The notes beneath the pieces are model-generated. The model worked only from the letters and a program-made list of their open reading frames with translations. It was not told the origin of the DNA and did not search any database. A stretch of 40,221 nucleotides of DNA from Novosphingobium sp. (GTDB taxonomy: Bacteria; Pseudomonadota; Alphaproteobacteria; Sphingomonadales; Sphingomonadaceae), in NCBI RefSeq assembly GCF_019748365.1, contig NZ_JAIEPN010000074.1:1-40221 (forward strand), read 5' to 3'. Within the stretch, counting starts at the first letter, position 1. Every line of letters starts with the position of its first letter. Positions 40,038 through 40,221 of this stretch are shown here, piece after piece. Position numbers and translations under genes: made by a program.

Positions 40038-40221
40038 GCGCGACCCCGCTGCAGCGCATTGGCGCGATGGTGTTCAAGGAAGTGCGGCAGATGCTGCGCG
40101 ACCGGGGCACGGTGGGCATGATGCTGGTCATGCCGCTGATGCAGCTGATGATCTTCGGCTATGCGATCAACAACGATCCGCGCGGGCTGCCGATGGCGAT
40201 CGAGCGGGGGGACAATTCGGT
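40034..40221 (+). CDS. ABC-2 type exporter permease (3' end missing)
   Basis: From the GTG at 40034, overlapping the ATPase stop by 4 bp, 62 codons are visible before the window ends. The protein begins MSATPLQRIGAMVFKEVRQM and continues with LRDRGTVGMMLVMPLMQLMI, then FGYAINNDPRGLPMAI. The KEVRQMLRDR cytosolic segment before the first membrane helix is the normal start of YbhS/YhhJ-type ABC-2 permeases. It would form the channel with the preceding ATPase and the HlyD-type adaptor. Confidence 0.88.
   Translation, partial: MSATPLQRIGAMVFKEVRQMLRDRGTVGMMLVMPLMQLMIFGYAINNDPRGLPMAIERGDNS

Overview
The window looks like chromosomal DNA of an alphaproteobacterium of the order Sphingomonadales (Novosphingobium, Sphingomonas or a close relative). 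The grounds are very high GC with strong G/C third-position bias, the gene families and their order (tolA-tolB-pal; CCA-adding enzyme, NUDIX and DUF1285; a ScfR/RamB-type regulator divergent from a long isocitrate lyase; purS-purQ), and intergenic palindromic repeats of the kind common in sphingomonads. Genus is an inference; no rRNA is present.

Layout. 1-3149 (+): end of the tol-pal envelope cluster (tolA 3' end, tolB, pal) and a J-domain protein. 3193-9508 (-): a tight run reading ABC ATPase, ABC-2 permease fused to a CPBP protease, GNAT, DUF1285, NUDIX hydrolase, CCA-adding enzyme, mostly with 4-8 bp overlaps. 9609-15510: an SDR lacking its catalytic residues and a TauD-type dioxygenase (-), an MFS transporter (+) behind a palindromic operator, and a large secreted PKD/propeller-like protein of unknown function (+). 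15514-20274: a Tat-exported adenosine-deaminase-like protein and a ScfR/RamB-type regulator (-) separated by a nested palindromic repeat, then divergent isocitrate lyase, an unlisted 52-aa gene and a strong terminator (+). 20378-25483: glutamine amidotransferase, aminotransferase, tRNA-Gln, yghU, a gph-like phosphatase and glmU.

25480-28567 looks accessory: an AAC(6')-like acetyltransferase whose end runs into a DUF3291 gene, a lower-GC membrane-protein gene lying between two palindromic repeats, a FAX-like GST, and a ribbon-helix-helix/PIN toxin-antitoxin pair with an apparently leaderless, operator-covered promoter. glmS follows the toxin by 18 nt, so an essential gene may be read from the toxin-antitoxin promoter. 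After glmS come a GT39-like membrane glycosyltransferase, DUF155 and homocysteine S-methyltransferase genes (-), a possible small lipoprotein coupled to a GGDEF-EAL protein (+), purQ and purS (-), and a TetR-HlyD-ABC-permease efflux operon (+) that runs off the window and begins at a 26-bp perfect palindrome.

Most genes are ordinary core genes. I found no clearly new multi-gene system. The best leads are the leaderless toxin-antitoxin module upstream of glmS, small genes below usual length cut-offs (52 aa after aceA, 46 aa before the GGDEF-EAL gene, 32 aa before the dioxygenase), a repeat that appears to supply the ribosome-binding site of an ABC gene, and several enzymes with altered active sites.
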